Assembly (NCBI GenBank): GCA_022843405.1
Contig: JALHNQ010000004.1
Location: 57,446 to 121,445, forward strand
Source: Methylocystis sp.
GTDB lineage: Bacteria; Pseudomonadota; Alphaproteobacteria; Rhizobiales; Beijerinckiaceae
Length of the DNA: 64,000 nt
Reading direction: 5' to 3'
Under the pieces are notes generated by a model. That model had not been told where the DNA came from. It saw only the letters and a list, made by a program, of their open reading frames with translations, and did no database searches. How positions within the stretch are numbered: position 1 is the stretch's first letter; the number at the start of each line of letters is the position of its first letter. Made by a program: the position numbers and the translations under genes. This document shows, piece by piece, positions 28,147-37,976 of this stretch.

Positions 28147-28522
28147 CACGAATGTCATCGTTCGGCTGTTGACCGGCGACCACCCGCAACAGTCGACAAA
28201 AGCGAAAGCGCTTTTCGAGCGAGAGACAATCTTTGTCGCGCTTACCGTGCTTCTCGAAACCGAATGGGTGTTGCGCAGCGCTTACGGATTTGGACCGCCT
28301 CGTCTCGTGGCGGCATTGCGGGCGTTCGCCGGGCTGCGCAATGTGGTGATCCAAGATCCTCCGGCCTTGGCGAAGGCTCTCGCCTGGGCTGAGCGAGGAA
28401 TGGATTTCGCCGACGCCCTACATCTTGCCCAAGCCGGCGATTGCGAGGCGTTCGTGAGCTTCGACGCGCGACTGGCGAAGGCGGCCAAGCGCGCCGGCGT
28501 CGACGCCATAAGCAATCCTTGA
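28133..28522 (+). CDS. PIN-domain toxin, VapC type
   Basis: A 129-aa PIN ribonuclease with the acidic residues Asp5 (AIDTNVIVR), Glu in VLLETEWVLR (~43), Asp in MDFADALHL (~93) and Asp in FVSFDARLAK (~111). It is expected to cleave specific RNAs when its AbrB-type partner is lost. Its stop is 15 bp from the convergent amtB stop. Confidence 0.92.
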   Translation: MLAIDTNVIVRLLTGDHPQQSTKAKALFERETIFVALTVLLETEWVLRSAYGFGPPRLVAALRAFAGLRNVVIQDPPALAKALAWAERGMDFADALHLAQAGDCEAFVSFDARLAKAAKRAGVDAISNP

Positions 28523-28537
28523 CGCAGGACCGCGCCC

Positions 28538-29914
28538 TCATTGATGCAGCGCTTCGCCATGCAGCGCGATGTCGAGGCCTTCGCGCTCGTCGTCGGAATT
28601 GACGCGCAGCGATGTGAAGAGCGAGACGATTTTGAGCGCGGTCCAGGTGCCGATCACGCACCAGACGACGGTAACCAGGACGCCGATCGCCTGCACGTAA
28701 AGCTGATGCGGGTCGCCTTCCAACAGGCCGGCAGCGCCGGGATCGCTTTCTGAAGCGGTGATCGCGCGCGTGGCGAAGACGCCGGCGAGCAGCGTGCCCA
28801 TGACGCCGCCGACGCCATGCACGCCGAAAACGTCGAGCGTGTCGTCATAACGTAGCCTGTATTTCACCACGGTGCAGAACCAGTAGCAGACGGCGCCGGC
28901 AATCAAACCGATGACGACGCCTTGCCAGGGCAGGATATAGCCCGAGGCCGGCGTGATCGTGCCAAGGCCGGCGACGGCGCCGGAGACGACGCCGAGCACG
29001 GAAGGCTTGCCGCGCTGAACCCACTCCAGTCCGCTCCACATCAATGCGCCCGCGCAGGCGGCAAGATGCGTCGCGACGATGGCGAAGACCGCGCGCGAAT
29101 TGGCGGCGAGCGCCGAGCCGCCGTTAAAGCCGAACCAGCCGACCCACAGAAGTCCGGTGCCGATCACGGCGAGCGAGAGATCGAAGGGCGAAAGGTTTTC
29201 GCGCCCAAAACCAACGCGGTTGCCGAGCACGAGCGCGCAGACGAGGCCGGCGACGCCGGCGTTGATATGCACGACGGTTCCGCCGGCAAAATCCAGGAGG
29301 CCCATCTTCTGCAGAAATCCGCCGCCCCAGACCCAGTGCGCGGAGGGGACATAGACGATAAAGAGCCACAGCGCGCAAAACAGCATGAACGCCGAAAACC
29401 TCATGCGTTCCGCGACCGAGCCGGCGACCAGCGCGCAGGTGATCACCGCGAAGGTCATCTGATAGATCATGAAAAGAATTTCGGGGATGGTCTTCGCAAA
29501 GGGGCTGATTGTGTCGAGCCCGATTCCCGCGAGCAGCGCCCTTGACGCGTCGCCGATATAGGCGCCGTCGCCGCTAAAGGCCAGGCTGTAGGCGACGCCG
29601 ATCCACAGCAGCGACACGAGCGCGGTGGCGATGAGGCTCTGCGCCATGGTCGCGAGCACGTTCTTCTTGCGCACCATGCCGCTGTAAAAGAGCGCCAGAC
29701 CCGGCAGCGTCATCATCAGCACGAGCGCGGTCGCGGCGATCATGAAGGCGGTGTCGGCGCCGTCGATCTTGGCGCCGTCTTGCGCGAGGGCGGGCTGCGA
29801 GACGATGAGCGCCGCCAGCGCGGCCGCCGCTCGCGAAATCCTGCGGCGCAAGGCGTCGCCCTCATGATGGATGCGGAAATCCTTACTCCCGCCGCGCGCG
29901 AACGAGCTGTGCAT
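28538..29914 (-). CDS. amtB: ammonium transporter AmtB (copy 1)
   Basis: A polytopic ammonium channel (458 aa) with an N-terminal signal-like segment (AALIVSQPALAQ). The channel-lining histidines lie in GGTVVHINAGVAG and FGVHGVGGVMGT, the twin-His motif. PGLALFYSGMVRKKN is the usual first-helix signature. It follows glnK (29 bp gap), so PII can block the channel when nitrogen is plentiful. Expression is probably NtrC/sigma-54 dependent through the glnK promoter. Confidence 0.96.
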   Translation of the reverse strand: MHSSFARGGSKDFRIHHEGDALRRRISRAAAALAALIVSQPALAQDGAKIDGADTAFMIAATALVLMMTLPGLALFYSGMVRKKNVLATMAQSLIATALVSLLWIGVAYSLAFSGDGAYIGDASRALLAGIGLDTISPFAKTIPEILFMIYQMTFAVITCALVAGSVAERMRFSAFMLFCALWLFIVYVPSAHWVWGGGFLQKMGLLDFAGGTVVHINAGVAGLVCALVLGNRVGFGRENLSPFDLSLAVIGTGLLWVGWFGFNGGSALAANSRAVFAIVATHLAACAGALMWSGLEWVQRGKPSVLGVVSGAVAGLGTITPASGYILPWQGVVIGLIAGAVCYWFCTVVKYRLRYDDTLDVFGVHGVGGVMGTLLAGVFATRAITASESDPGAAGLLEGDPHQLYVQAIGVLVTVVWCVIGTWTALKIVSLFTSLRVNSDDEREGLDIALHGEALHQ

Positions 29915-29943
29915 CGATTGATCCTGACTGATGAGGGAAGCGC

Positions 29944-30297
<354 letters not shown>

Positions 30298-30326
30298 TCA
30301 GCTGTGGCGAAGTGAGCATCAACTCA

Positions 30327-30341
30327 GCAAGCAGCGTGCCA
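30327..30341 (-). promoter_or_regulatory. sigma-54 promoter of glnK-amtB copy 1
   Basis: Read on the minus strand: TGGCAC, 5 bp, TTGC, a perfect -24/-12 match. The -12 element is 45 bp upstream of the glnK ATG. No clear NtrC enhancer was found by eye upstream; it should lie between here and 30586. Confidence 0.85.
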
Positions 30342-30422
30342 TATTGCGTATAAAATAATCGTTTCGCTTGTCGCTATGCCTCGCGGCTCTGACCAGAGAC
30401 GAGGCGATGTGTGTATAAATTA

Positions 30423-30437
30423 TATGCATTATGCATA
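30423..30437. promoter_or_regulatory. 15-bp palindrome in glnK-aminopeptidase intergenic region
   Basis: The sequence TATGCATTATGCATA is an inverted repeat with one centre base, about 80 bp upstream of the sigma-54 promoter and 150 bp upstream of the aminopeptidase start. It could be a regulator site for either gene. Confidence 0.5.
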
Positions 30438-30586
30438 ATTAGCAATCTATCGCAGAGGTCGGCCGTCGACGCCTTTGTCAGGGAGCGCTTGATAGCGGTC
30501 ATGTTTATGGGTTTTGTGATGGCGGTCGTAGATCAGGAATCGATCGACCTGACGCGGATCAACCGTAGAGGAAGCGGCGGATAGGA

Positions 30587-31975
30587 ATGAAGCTTGAAGA
30601 CTGGTCGTCTGAGGCGATCGCCATCGATTTCGTCAATAAGGAAGACTGGCCAGAGCGCCGCGCAAAGCTTCCCGAACCGACCGTCCGCCTTGCCGAGCTC
30701 GTTGGATTTGACGCGAAGGCCGGCTCCGTATTCTTTGCGCCGGACGCAGGCGGCGCGCCGCGCGTTTTCTTCGGCGCCGAGGGAAAGCAGCCGAAGCCGC
30801 GCGATCCGTTCTTCGCCGGAAAGCTCGCGACGGCGTTGCCCAAAGGCCTTTATCGTCTTGGCGATGGCGTCGAGGCGCCGGGAGAGGCGGCGCTGGCCTT
30901 CCTTCTCTCAAGCTACGCCTTCTCGCGCTACAAGGCGCGAAAGAGCGAAGCGCCGCGTCTTTGCGCGCCGCAGGGCGTCGACCGCGCGCGCGTCGAGCGC
31001 ATCGCGGCGGCCGTCGCGCTGGGGCGCGATCTCGTCAATACGCCGACCAACGACATGGGGCCGGAGGCGCTCGCCGAAGCTGCGCTCGCCCTTGGCGCGA
31101 AACATGGCGCGACGAGCCGCGTCATTGTCGGAGACGCGCTGCTTGCGGAAAACTTTCCCCTAATCCACGCCGTCGGGCGCGCCGCCGCTCAGGCGCCCAG
31201 ACTCGTCGAATTCGAGCATGGCCCGGATGACGGCCTGCGCGTCACGCTTGTGGGCAAGGGCGTCTGTTTCGACACCGGCGGGCTCGACATCAAGCCGTCG
31301 AGCGCGATGGCGCTGATGAAGAAGGACATGGGCGGCGCGGCGACGGCGCTGTCGCTTGCGGCGATGTTGCTCGACGGGGAAACGCCGATCCATTTGCGCG
31401 TCCTGCTGCCAATCGTCGAAAATTCGATTTCGGCTTCCGCGTTTCGAACCAGCGACGTTTACCGCAGCCGCAAAGGGCTGAGCGTCGAAATCGGCAACAC
31501 CGATGCGGAGGGGAGACTCATTCTCGCCGACGCGCTTGCCTATGCGAGCGAAACGCCGCCCGATCTCCTGTTCGATTTCGCCACGCTGACCGGCGCCGCG
31601 CGCGTCGCGCTCGGCCCGGAAATTCCGCCGTTCTATACTGGCGATGAGGGGCTCGCCGATGAAATCGCCGCAAAGGCTGCCGCCGCGAACGATCCGGCGT
31701 GGCGCATGCCTTTGTGGGATAGTTACGACAGCGGCCTCGACGGCAAAATCTCCGATCTCGTCAATGTGACGAGCGGTCCTTTCGCCGGATCGATCACCGC
31801 GGCGCTGTTCTTGAGGCGCTTTGTCGCCGACCCCGCGCGCTGGGCGCATTTCGACGTCTACTGCTGGAACCCCTCGACAAAGCCCGGCCGTCCGGAAGGC
31901 GGCGAGATACAGGCCGCGCGCCTCCTTTACGATTTGATCGAGGCGCGCATCGAACAAAGGGAAGCGCATTCGTGA
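30587..31975 (+). CDS. leucyl aminopeptidase family protein (M17)
   Basis: A 462-aa two-metal aminopeptidase of the cytosolic M17 family. The metal-site motif is NTDAEGRLILADAL and the active-site Lys segment is GKGVCFDTGGLDIKPSSAMALMKKDMGG (split here into its parts GKGVCFDTGG and KKDMGGAA). The N-terminal ~150 residues are a variable domain. It removes N-terminal residues from peptides. It heads a three-gene unit with NlpC/P60 and MaoC genes; its stop overlaps the next GTG start by 4 bp. Confidence 0.93.
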   Translation: MKLEDWSSEAIAIDFVNKEDWPERRAKLPEPTVRLAELVGFDAKAGSVFFAPDAGGAPRVFFGAEGKQPKPRDPFFAGKLATALPKGLYRLGDGVEAPGEAALAFLLSSYAFSRYKARKSEAPRLCAPQGVDRARVERIAAAVALGRDLVNTPTNDMGPEALAEAALALGAKHGATSRVIVGDALLAENFPLIHAVGRAAAQAPRLVEFEHGPDDGLRVTLVGKGVCFDTGGLDIKPSSAMALMKKDMGGAATALSLAAMLLDGETPIHLRVLLPIVENSISASAFRTSDVYRSRKGLSVEIGNTDAEGRLILADALAYASETPPDLLFDFATLTGAARVALGPEIPPFYTGDEGLADEIAAKAAAANDPAWRMPLWDSYDSGLDGKISDLVNVTSGPFAGSITAALFLRRFVADPARWAHFDVYCWNPSTKPGRPEGGEIQAARLLYDLIEARIEQREAHS

Positions 31976-32841
31976 GCGAGAATTTCGACCGGCGGCTGAC
32001 GCCCGCCCGCCCCGAAGTCGCCGCGGCCTTTCTCAAGGGCCGCGTGACCGCCGAGCGCTATGTCGAAGGGGTCGTGATGGAAGTCAGGGACGGCGTCGTC
32101 GACCTTCGGCGTGAACCGCGCCCCGACGCCGGCGTCGACACTCAGGCGCTCCATGGCGAGCGCGTCACCGTCTATGACGAAGAGGAAGGCTGGGCCTGGG
32201 CGCAGCTTGCGCGCGACAATTATGTCGGCTGGATCGCCGCCAATACGCTGTGGCGTGAGTTGAGCGCGCCGACGCATCGAGTCTGCGCACCGCGGACGTT
32301 CATTTATCCCGGTCCAAACATCAAATTGCCGCCGCTCAACGCCTTGCCGCTTGGCGCTGAAGTCGCAATCGCCGAAGAGCGCGACGGATTTGGCGTGACG
32401 CCGGAGCTCGGATTTATTTTCCGCAAACATCTCGTCTCGCGCGAGGCGAAAGCGCCCGATTTCGTCGCCGTGGCCGAGACGCTTTTAGGCGCGCCCTATC
32501 TCTGGGGCGGCAAGTCATGGCTTGGCGTCGATTGCTCGGGTCTCGTGCAGGTGTCGCTGCTGATGGCGGGGATCAAGGCGCCGCGCGACACGGATATGCA
32601 GGAGGCCGCGCTCGGCGCAAGGCTTGATCCCGGCGCGCCGCTGATGCGCGGCGACATCGTCTTCTGGAAGGGCCATGTCGGAATCATGCGCGACGCCGCG
32701 ACGCTGCTTCACGCCAACGCCACCCATATGCAGGTGACGAGCGAGCCGCTGGATGTCGTGCGCGCGCGCAATGAAGCAGCGGGCGCCGGGCCGGTCACCA
32801 GCGTGAAGCGCCTGCCGATGGAAGGTTCGCGCGCAACATGA
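31972..32841 (+). CDS. SH3 plus NlpC/P60 family peptidase
   Basis: A 289-aa cysteine peptidase. SH3-like domains precede (GERVTVYDEEEGWAWAQL, YVGWI at about residues 62-88), and the C-terminal NlpC/P60 domain has Cys188 (GVDCSGL), His235 (GHVGIM) and a third polar residue near His247. The family cleaves gamma-D-Glu-DAP-type peptide bonds in cell-wall turnover. No signal peptide is visible, so a cytoplasmic role in murein peptide recycling with the upstream aminopeptidase is plausible. Start GTG, overlapping the aminopeptidase gene by 4 bp. Confidence 0.92.
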   Translation: MSENFDRRLTPARPEVAAAFLKGRVTAERYVEGVVMEVRDGVVDLRREPRPDAGVDTQALHGERVTVYDEEEGWAWAQLARDNYVGWIAANTLWRELSAPTHRVCAPRTFIYPGPNIKLPPLNALPLGAEVAIAEERDGFGVTPELGFIFRKHLVSREAKAPDFVAVAETLLGAPYLWGGKSWLGVDCSGLVQVSLLMAGIKAPRDTDMQEAALGARLDPGAPLMRGDIVFWKGHVGIMRDAATLLHANATHMQVTSEPLDVVRARNEAAGAGPVTSVKRLPMEGSRAT

Positions 32842-33347
32842 CGGAGAAGCTCTATCTCGACGATCTTCGCGTCGGGCGGCGGCTGCGTTCAAAGAGCGTC
32901 ACGGTCAGCGCGCAAGACATCATCCGCTTCGCGCGCGACAGCGATCCTCAGTATTTCCATCTCGACGAAGAGGCCGCCAAGGACAGCATGTTCGGCGGTC
33001 TTGTCGCGAGCGGCTGGCAAACCGGCGCGCTCAGCATCAAGCTTCTCATCGAGTCCGCCGATCCGCCCTTGGCCGGTCCGGTCATCGGCGTCGAGGCAGA
33101 GATCGCGTGGAAACTTCCGGTCCGGGCTGGCGATTCTTTGCGCGTGGAGGCCGAGGTCACGCGAATCGTCTGTCCGCGTCGCTATGCCGATCGCGGTTTC
33201 GTTTCAATGAATGTAGCGACCTACAATCAGCGTGACGACGTCGTTTTGACGCAGAATGTCAAAATCCTGGCTTTCCGAGATCCTGGCCGCATCGACGCAG
33301 GCTCAAACCAAGAGACGCCGATTCCGGGGTCATTTCCCGTCGACTGA
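32838..33347 (+). CDS. MaoC family dehydratase
   Basis: A 169-aa hot-dog fold protein of the MaoC (enoyl-CoA hydratase 2) type. The catalytic Asp/His motif is RDSDPQYFHLDEEAA. GLVASGWQTGALSIKLL follows. It would hydrate a trans-2-enoyl-CoA or related acyl-CoA. It overlaps the NlpC/P60 stop by 4 bp and its 3' end overlaps the convergent ABC-transporter gene by 18 bp. Confidence 0.93.
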   Translation: MTEKLYLDDLRVGRRLRSKSVTVSAQDIIRFARDSDPQYFHLDEEAAKDSMFGGLVASGWQTGALSIKLLIESADPPLAGPVIGVEAEIAWKLPVRAGDSLRVEAEVTRIVCPRRYADRGFVSMNVATYNQRDDVVLTQNVKILAFRDPGRIDAGSNQETPIPGSFPVD

Positions 33348-34964
33348 ATTGTCCGGAACCGGCGCCGCCTCATTGCGAAAGGCCGCGGCGAAGAGCGCGC
33401 GCGTGTATTCGCTCTTGGGTTCGGCGAAGACCCGCGTCGCCGGTCCTTCCTCGACCACCTTGCCGTAGCGCATGACGATGAGATGGGCGGCGAGCGCCTT
33501 CACCACGCGCAAATCATGGCTGATGAAGAGATAGGCGAGCGAGCGGCGACGCTGGAGGTCGCGCAAGAGATCGATGATCTGCGCCTGCACCGACATGTCG
33601 AGCGCCGAGGTCGGCTCGTCGAGCACGACGAATTTAGGTTCGAGCACCATGGCGCGGGCGATCGCGATCCTCTGCCGCTGGCCGCCGGAAAATTCATGCG
33701 GATAACGGTCCATCGTCGACGGATCGAGCCCGGTTTCCTGCAGCGCGCGCGCGACGATTTCGCGACGTTGATGAAGCGTAAGTTCGGGCCGCTGCACCGT
33801 CAGCCCCTCTGCGACGATCTCCGCCACCGACATGCGCGGCGAGAGCGAGCCGTAGGGGTCCTGAAAGACGATCTGCATGTCGCGGCGAAGCGGACGCATG
33901 GCGTCGACGCTCTTGCCGTCGATGCGCTGGCCTAAGAACATGATCGGCCCTTCCGAGCGGATGAGCCGAATCATGGCGAGCGCCAGCGTCGTCTTGCCCG
34001 AGCCTGACTCGCCGACGACGCCGACGGTGGCGCCTTCGCGCACCGCGACGGTGACGCCGTCGACCGCCTTTACATAGCCCACCGTCTTGCGCATGAACCC
34101 GCGCTTGATCGGAAACCAGACGCGCAGGTCGTCGGCCGAGGCGACGACGGGCGCTTCACTGTTCTCAATTATCGGCGCGCCCTTGGGCTCCGCCGTGAGC
34201 AGCGCCTTGGTGTAGGGATGCTGAGGCGAGGAAAAGACCGATTCTACATCGCCCTGCTCGACGATGCGGCCTTTCTGCATGACGCAGACCGTGTCGGCGA
34301 AACGGCGCACGAGCCCCAGATCATGCGTGATGAACAGCATCGCCATGCCGTAGGTTTGCTGCAGCCGTTCCAGCAGCGCGAGAATCTGCGCCTGCACGGT
34401 GACGTCGAGCGCCGTCGTCGGTTCGTCGGCGATGAGCAGATCGGGCTTGTTGGCGAGCGCCATGGCGATCATGACGCGCTGACGCTGGCCGCCCGAAAGC
34501 TGATGCGGATAGGCGCCAAGCCGCGCGGCGGGATCAGGAATGCCGACTTCGCCGAGCAGCTCGACGACCCGCGCGCGCACCGCGGCTTCGCCGCGCATGC
34601 CGTGCAGTTCGAGAATTTCCGCAATTTGCCGCTCGATGGTTTGCAGCGGATTGAGCGAGGTCATCGGCTCCTGGAACACCATCGTGATGCGCGCGCCGCG
34701 GATCGCGCGCAGACGGTTGTCGTCGATGACAAGCATGTTCTCGCCATCGAACAGCGCTTCGCCTGAAGCGACCGCGCCGGGAGGAAGGAGGCGCACGATC
34801 GACAGCGCGCTGATCGACTTGCCGGAGCCGGATTCGCCGACGATCGCCAGCGTCTTGCCGCGCTCGAGCGAGAAGGAGACGCGATCCACCGCCTTGGTCT
34901 CGCGCCCGCCATGCCGAAAGGAGACCGAAAGATCGCGAACGTCGAGGAGGGAGGGAGAGGTCAT
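33330..34964 (-). CDS. yejF: peptide/microcin C ABC transporter ATPase, YejF type
   Basis: A 544-aa protein with two fused ATPase domains. Walker A motifs are GESGSGKS (first) and GESGSGKT (second); the signatures are LSGGQRQRV and FSGGQRQRI. It powers uptake by the YejAB-E permease. The start overlaps the stop of the PIN gene by 4 bp, meaning the TA pair sits between yejE and yejF in the operon. Confidence 0.93.
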   Translation of the reverse strand: MTSPSLLDVRDLSVSFRHGGRETKAVDRVSFSLERGKTLAIVGESGSGKSISALSIVRLLPPGAVASGEALFDGENMLVIDDNRLRAIRGARITMVFQEPMTSLNPLQTIERQIAEILELHGMRGEAAVRARVVELLGEVGIPDPAARLGAYPHQLSGGQRQRVMIAMALANKPDLLIADEPTTALDVTVQAQILALLERLQQTYGMAMLFITHDLGLVRRFADTVCVMQKGRIVEQGDVESVFSSPQHPYTKALLTAEPKGAPIIENSEAPVVASADDLRVWFPIKRGFMRKTVGYVKAVDGVTVAVREGATVGVVGESGSGKTTLALAMIRLIRSEGPIMFLGQRIDGKSVDAMRPLRRDMQIVFQDPYGSLSPRMSVAEIVAEGLTVQRPELTLHQRREIVARALQETGLDPSTMDRYPHEFSGGQRQRIAIARAMVLEPKFVVLDEPTSALDMSVQAQIIDLLRDLQRRRSLAYLFISHDLRVVKALAAHLIVMRYGKVVEEGPATRVFAEPKSEYTRALFAAAFRNEAAPVPDNSVDGK

Positions 34965-35407
34965 GCGAGCGCGCGCAATTCGTCGACGGTAGATGCGTCG
35001 AGATTGATGGCGCGCATTCCATCGGGGATGGAAAGTCGCCTATCCGCCGTGACAAAGGCGACGCAATCATGGATTTTCGCCGTCGCGACATGGATTGCGT
35101 CGGGCATTCTCATGGATTTGACGGTCGCTCTCAGCCTTGCCGCCTGCAACAGCACGTGCCGATCGACTGGAAAGGTTTCTATGGTCGAAGACGATTCAAA
35201 CAACGCTTCATATGCATCGCACAATTCCTTGTCCCCAGTCTCCAGAGGTTTCGTCAGTAACTCGGCGACCACCAGTTCGCTGATCACGCCGACAGCTCCG
35301 CCGCCTCGCACGTGATCGAGCAAGGATCTCCCTCGCGTGACCGGAACGTCGTCATTTTCGAAGGCGTCGATGAACACATTCGCGTCGAGATAAATTCTGA
35401 TCGTCAT
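34961..35407 (-). CDS. PIN-domain toxin inside the yej operon
   Basis: A 148-aa PIN ribonuclease. Acidic residues: Asp8 (IYLDANVFID), Glu in LVVAELLT, Asp in RMPDAIHVATA and Asp in FVTADRRL. It overlaps its antitoxin by 4 bp and the yejF start by 4 bp, so translation of yejF may depend on it. The class is VapC-like; the target RNA is unknown. Confidence 0.9.
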   Translation of the reverse strand: MTIRIYLDANVFIDAFENDDVPVTRGRSLLDHVRGGGAVGVISELVVAELLTKPLETGDKELCDAYEALFESSSTIETFPVDRHVLLQAARLRATVKSMRMPDAIHVATAKIHDCVAFVTADRRLSIPDGMRAINLDASTVDELRALA

Positions 35408-35664
35408 CGCTCGCGATGATCCCACTCGTCGCGAAGCGTGCGAACATAGTCATTAACTTCCTCAATGGAATGAAAAGTGGCGCGGCGTATATGCTCATAT
35501 TTGGAGAACCAATCGTCGCGCACGTTGGCCGCTTCGGAGCCGGCGCCCGCATTCTCCACCTCAATCGTGATGGTTACGCTCTTTTCGGCGCCGATTTCCT
35601 TCCTCAAGTCATCGGGAAGCTTCGCCGCCGGGTAATGTTCGCGCACAATTCTGTTCATCGTCAT
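35404..35664 (-). CDS. putative antitoxin paired with PIN toxin
   Basis: An 86-aa protein of no family I recognise with certainty. It has an N-terminal segment with LPDDLRKEIGAEKSVTITIEVE, probably a beta-rich DNA-binding part, and a C-terminal charged helix (EEVNDYVRTLRDEWDHRER). Its position 4 bp into the PIN gene and its size mark it as the antitoxin. It lies 26 bp after the yejE stop. A second ATG two codons in is possible. Confidence 0.78.
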   Translation of the reverse strand: MTMNRIVREHYPAAKLPDDLRKEIGAEKSVTITIEVENAGAGSEAANVRDDWFSKYEHIRRATFHSIEEVNDYVRTLRDEWDHRER

Positions 35665-35690
35665 GCTCCGCTCGCAAGTTTAGCACGCCG

Positions 35691-36857
35691 TCACCGGAAA
35701 TTCTTCCTTGGATCGAAAGCGTCGCGGACCGCTTCGCCGACGAAGACCAGCAGCGACAACATCAGCGCGATGATGGCGAAGCCGGTCAGTCCCAGCCAAG
35801 GCGCCTGAAGATTGGATTTGCCCTGCAGCAGCAGCTCGCCGAGCGAAGGCGAGCCTGGCGGCAGGCCGAATCCAAGAAAATCCAGCGCCGTCAGCGTCGT
35901 GATCGACGAATTGAGGATGAAGGGGAGAAAGGTTAGCGTCGCCACTGTGGCGTTGGGCAGCAGGTGCCGGACGATGATCCGGAAATTGCCGAGCCCGAGC
36001 GCCCGCGCGGCATTGACATATTCGAAATTACGCGCGCGCAGGAATTCGGCGCGAACGACATGCACCAGCGACACCCAGGAGAACAGCAGCAAAATGCCAA
36101 GCAGCACGAAAAAGCCGGGCGTCAGGAATGATGAAATGATGATAAGCAGATAGAGTTGCGGCAGCGACGACCAGACTTCGATAAAGCGTTGGAACACAAG
36201 ATCGACGCGTCCGCCGAAATAGCCCTGTATCGCGCCGGCGGCGACGCCGACGATCGACGAAATCGTCGCCAGAATCAGGCCGAACAGCACCGAGATTCGA
36301 AATCCGTAAAGCAGGCGCGCGACGACGTCGCGGCCCTGATCATCGGTGCCGAGCCAATTATATTCGAGCGCGGCGCAGCCGCGATTGGGCTGGCCCGGCC
36401 GCAGGCCCTTGGCCGCCGCTATTTCGCACTGCTTGTGCGTCAGCATCCAGGTCGGCGGCGAGGGCGCCGGCGTCGGCAGCTCCAGATTATGCGTGTCGTA
36501 GGAAAAGCGGATCGGCGGCCAGAGCATCCAGCCATGCGCCTTGATCTCGTCGGCGATGACGGGATCGCGGTAATCGGTGCGGGCGAGAAAGCCGCCGAAT
36601 TTCTCTTCCGGATAGGAGACAAAGGCCGGAAACAACAATTGGCCCTTGTACCACGCCAGAATCGGCCGGTCGTTCGCCAAAAAATTCGAGCCCAGCGACA
36701 TCAGAAAGAGCGTCATGAAAATCCAGAAGGACCAATAGCCGCGTCTGTTCGCCTTGAAATTATCAAGGCGGCGGCGATCAAGCGGCGTTAGCCGCAGCCA
36801 GCCTTCGCGATGAATTGGCGGCGCGAGAAGCGGCGTTGCGTCGGTTGCAGCGCTCAC
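35691..36857 (-). CDS. yejE: peptide ABC transporter permease, YejE type
   Basis: A 388-aa inner-membrane permease of the DppC/YejE class. The N-terminal helix is at about residues 40-60; the ABC permease core carries the EAA-type loop ARALGLGNFRIIVRHLLPN. A periplasmic loop of ~120 residues is typical of YejE. GTG start, 2 bp after the yejB stop; the upstream in-frame ATG would overlap yejB. Confidence 0.93.
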   Translation of the reverse strand: MSAATDATPLLAPPIHREGWLRLTPLDRRRLDNFKANRRGYWSFWIFMTLFLMSLGSNFLANDRPILAWYKGQLLFPAFVSYPEEKFGGFLARTDYRDPVIADEIKAHGWMLWPPIRFSYDTHNLELPTPAPSPPTWMLTHKQCEIAAAKGLRPGQPNRGCAALEYNWLGTDDQGRDVVARLLYGFRISVLFGLILATISSIVGVAAGAIQGYFGGRVDLVFQRFIEVWSSLPQLYLLIIISSFLTPGFFVLLGILLLFSWVSLVHVVRAEFLRARNFEYVNAARALGLGNFRIIVRHLLPNATVATLTFLPFILNSSITTLTALDFLGFGLPPGSPSLGELLLQGKSNLQAPWLGLTGFAIIALMLSLLVFVGEAVRDAFDPRKNFR

Positions 36858-36859
36858 GG

Positions 36860-37972
36860 TCAGACCTCGCGCGTTTCGAAATCGATGCGCGGATCGATCC
36901 AAGTGTAGGTCAGATCAGAAATGAGATTCACCACGAGCCCGAGCAGCGCGAAAATATAGAGAGTGGCGAAGACGACTGGATAGTCGCGGTTGACGATGCT
37001 TTCGAAAGAGAGATAGCCCAGTCCGTCAAGCGAAAAAATTGTCTCGATCAGCACCGAGCCGGTCAGGAAGGCGTGAACGAATGCGCCTGGGAAGCCGGCG
37101 ATGACGATCAGCATGGCGTTGCGAAACACATGGCCGTAGAGCACGCGCCGCTCGGTGAGGCCCTTCATGCGCGCCGTCTGCACATATTGCTTGCGGATTT
37201 CGTCGAGGAACGAGTTCTTCGTCAGAAAGGTCTGCGTCGCAAAGGCGCCGAGCGTCATCGCCGTGACCGGCAGAATGATATGCCAGAGATAATCCTTCAC
37301 TTTGCCGAACAGCGATAGCTGCCAGAAATCGTCCGAGGTGAGTCCGCGCAGCGGGAAGATTTGCCAGAACGAGCCGCCGGCGAAGAGCACAATCAGCAGC
37401 ATGGCGAAAAGGAAACTCGGAATGGCGTAGCCGATGATGACCGCGTTCGACGTCCACATGTCGAATCTGGTGCCGTCGCGAACGGCCTTGGCGATGCCGA
37501 GCGGAATTGAAATCGAATAGGAGAGGAGGGTCATCCACAGACCCAGCGAAATCGAGACGGGCAGCTTCTCGCCGATCAGCTTGATGACGCTTTCGTCGCG
37601 AAAATAGCTGCGGCCGAAATCGAACATCGCGTAATTTTTCACCATCAGCAGGAATCGCTCCCAGGCCGGCTTGTCGAAGCCGAACTGCTTTTCGAGTTCA
37701 GCGATGAATTTCGGGTCGAGTCCTTGAGCACCTCGATATTTCGTGGCGGACTCGGCGGCCATCGTGCCGGTCTGGCTCGCGCCGCCCTGTCCGACGTCGC
37801 CGCCGCCGCCGGAAAATCGTCCGGTCGCGCCGACGTCGAAGCCTTGCAGTTGCGCGATGATGCGTTCAACCGGACCGCCCGGCGCGAACTGCACGATGGC
37901 GAAGGAGATGAGCATGATGCCGAGGATCGTGGGGATCATCAGCAGCACGCGGCGGGCGATATAGGCTCCCAT
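36860..37972 (-). CDS. yejB: peptide ABC transporter permease, YejB type
   Basis: A 370-aa permease of the DppB/YejB class, beginning MGAYIARRVLLMIPTILGI, with FAPGGPVERI as the conserved first periplasmic loop. The EAA loop is TARMKGLTERRVLYGHVFRN. It is followed at 2 bp by yejE and preceded at 4 bp by yejA; all are one operon. Confidence 0.94.
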   Translation of the reverse strand: MGAYIARRVLLMIPTILGIMLISFAIVQFAPGGPVERIIAQLQGFDVGATGRFSGGGGDVGQGGASQTGTMAAESATKYRGAQGLDPKFIAELEKQFGFDKPAWERFLLMVKNYAMFDFGRSYFRDESVIKLIGEKLPVSISLGLWMTLLSYSISIPLGIAKAVRDGTRFDMWTSNAVIIGYAIPSFLFAMLLIVLFAGGSFWQIFPLRGLTSDDFWQLSLFGKVKDYLWHIILPVTAMTLGAFATQTFLTKNSFLDEIRKQYVQTARMKGLTERRVLYGHVFRNAMLIVIAGFPGAFVHAFLTGSVLIETIFSLDGLGYLSFESIVNRDYPVVFATLYIFALLGLVVNLISDLTYTWIDPRIDFETREV

Positions 37973-37976
37973 GCGT

